A program made the translations under genes and the position numbers. A stretch of 23,790 nucleotides of DNA from positions 1 to 23,790 of the forward strand of contig CAYVBE010000046.1 in NCBI GenBank assembly GCA_964448935.1, read 5' to 3'. The notes under the pieces are model-generated. The model searched no databases, had not been told where the DNA came from, and worked only from the letters and a program-made list of their open reading frames with translations. Within the stretch, counting starts at the first letter, position 1; each line of letters opens with the position of its first letter. This stretch comes from CAYVBE01 sp964448935. GTDB lineage: Bacteria; Planctomycetota; Brocadiia; SM23-32. Below, piece by piece: positions 23,181 to 23,790 of this stretch.

Positions 23181-23790
23181 ATGCGTGCCATTTCTGGCCA
23201 TGCCCAAAGACATCCCGGGATTCTGCGGCATGGTGCGGAGCAAGAACCCGCATCTTCTCGGTGGGACGCGGCATTTGAGCTTCCATCGTCGGCGGCACCG
23301 CGCGAAAACGGCACATTTCCAGCGCGAAGGCCGGCTTCCTGAACCGAAATTCCGCAGTCTTCCCTATGTCCTTACCTGTCAGTGCCTTACGACATCTCTG
23401 GTGCCCAACGACCATTCCGAGTGCCAGATCGGGTCAAAACCGCATCCGGCGTGGTGCAGTACGGGCAGGCAACGACGAAGAGGAACACGCCAACCCGGCT
23501 TCGATATTGCTATCCGGGGGCCGTCCACGGAAGCCCGCGAAGATATGGGTGGGTACGCTCGGGAAGCAAGCCGCTTCACCCGGGATCTGCGGTTTTGCCA
23601 ACGGACCGGGTTCCGTTCGAGCATTGGTCTGTGTGACCGTCCGCCATGTCGGCCTGGTGGTGCGACGCGGCCGAGAGGCAGGGTCGGGAAGAGCGCCCGC
23701 GCCACGCGCGATTTGCCATGACAAGCCACGCCCGACCTAGTGGTTCATAACACTTGATTTTACGGGTTCAGCCGGAGCGCCGGTGGACCA
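23181..23790. other. Gene-poor right edge, no convincing gene
   Basis: Several overlapping ORFs of 60-180 codons exist on both strands (for example 23185-23721 plus, 23379-23729 minus), but none has a clear ribosome site, known motif or plausible composition. A second inverted repeat, GGTCGGG (23682-23688) and CCCGACC (23731-23737), encloses 42 bases. The sequence may be a decayed gene, a non-coding RNA or a repeat found elsewhere in the genome. Confidence 0.4.
23682..23737. repeat. 7-bp inverted repeat with 42-base interior
   Basis: GGTCGGG at 23682-23688 pairs with CCCGACC at 23731-23737. The interior also contains two copies of a GCCACGC word (23701-23707, 23725-23731), so the segment could fold as a structured RNA. 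No terminator-like T-run. Confidence 0.3.

Noticed and set aside
23760..23790. tRNA 3' end suggested by GGTTC and a final CCA
   Set aside because: The T-loop does not match GGTTCRANTCC and no stem pairs with the preceding bases.
1..23790. CRISPR array, rRNA or complete tRNA
   Set aside because: No regularly spaced direct repeats and no recognisable rRNA or tRNA core sequences were seen.

Overview
This 23.8 kb, high-GC window reads as accessory-flanked chromosome of an anaerobic or facultatively anaerobic Gram-negative-type bacterium. The heme pathway used here (radical-SAM, siroheme-dependent, no oxygen-requiring step), a glycyl-radical enzyme, System II cytochrome c maturation and a beta-propeller/di-heme cytochrome would suit a planctomycete/PVC-like lineage or a related candidate phylum. 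That placement is an inference and weakly supported.

Layout. (1) 1-1130: a debris-like left edge with a 47-codon remnant of an IS1182-type transposase (minus), a small membrane protein (plus) and an overlapping hypothetical ORF (minus). (2) 1132-3997, plus: an MFS transporter, then a Rieske-domain/AIF-like FAD-NAD(P)H oxidoreductase with its own TTGACA-type promoter. (3) 4008-17923, minus: a very dense block in transcription order cytochrome c (17923) > two-domain RidA-like protein > ahbC > ahbD > ahbA-ahbB fusion > sirC-hemA fusion > hemC-cobA-hemD fusion > hemB > hemL > resB > ccsA (4008). (4) 17924-18232: divergent intergenic region with a good minus-strand promoter. (5) 18233-23133, plus: glycyl-radical enzyme, NAD-dependent epimerase-like SDR, classical SDR, zinc alcohol dehydrogenase. 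(6) 23134-23790: no convincing gene; two inverted repeats.

How the genes work together. The minus block encodes nearly the whole route from glutamyl-tRNA to heme b through siroheme: HemA, HemL, HemB, HemC, HemD and CobA make precorrin-2, the SirC domain makes sirohydrochlorin, AhbA/B decarboxylate siroheme, AhbC removes acetate groups and AhbD makes heme b. ResB/CcsA then export and attach heme to c-type cytochromes, and the first gene of the block is itself a two-CXXCH cytochrome. Seven enzymatic or catalytic modules are packed into three fused proteins, most junctions overlap, and no separate sirohydrochlorin ferrochelatase is seen.

The most unusual observation is that the HemC part of the 709-residue fusion keeps the substrate-binding residues of domains 1 and 2 but passes straight into the CobA methyltransferase domain, with no domain 3 and hence no recognisable cysteine for the dipyrromethane cofactor. 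The second candidate for novelty is the plus-strand glycyl-radical enzyme cluster, with a non-standard active-site loop and no activating enzyme in view.
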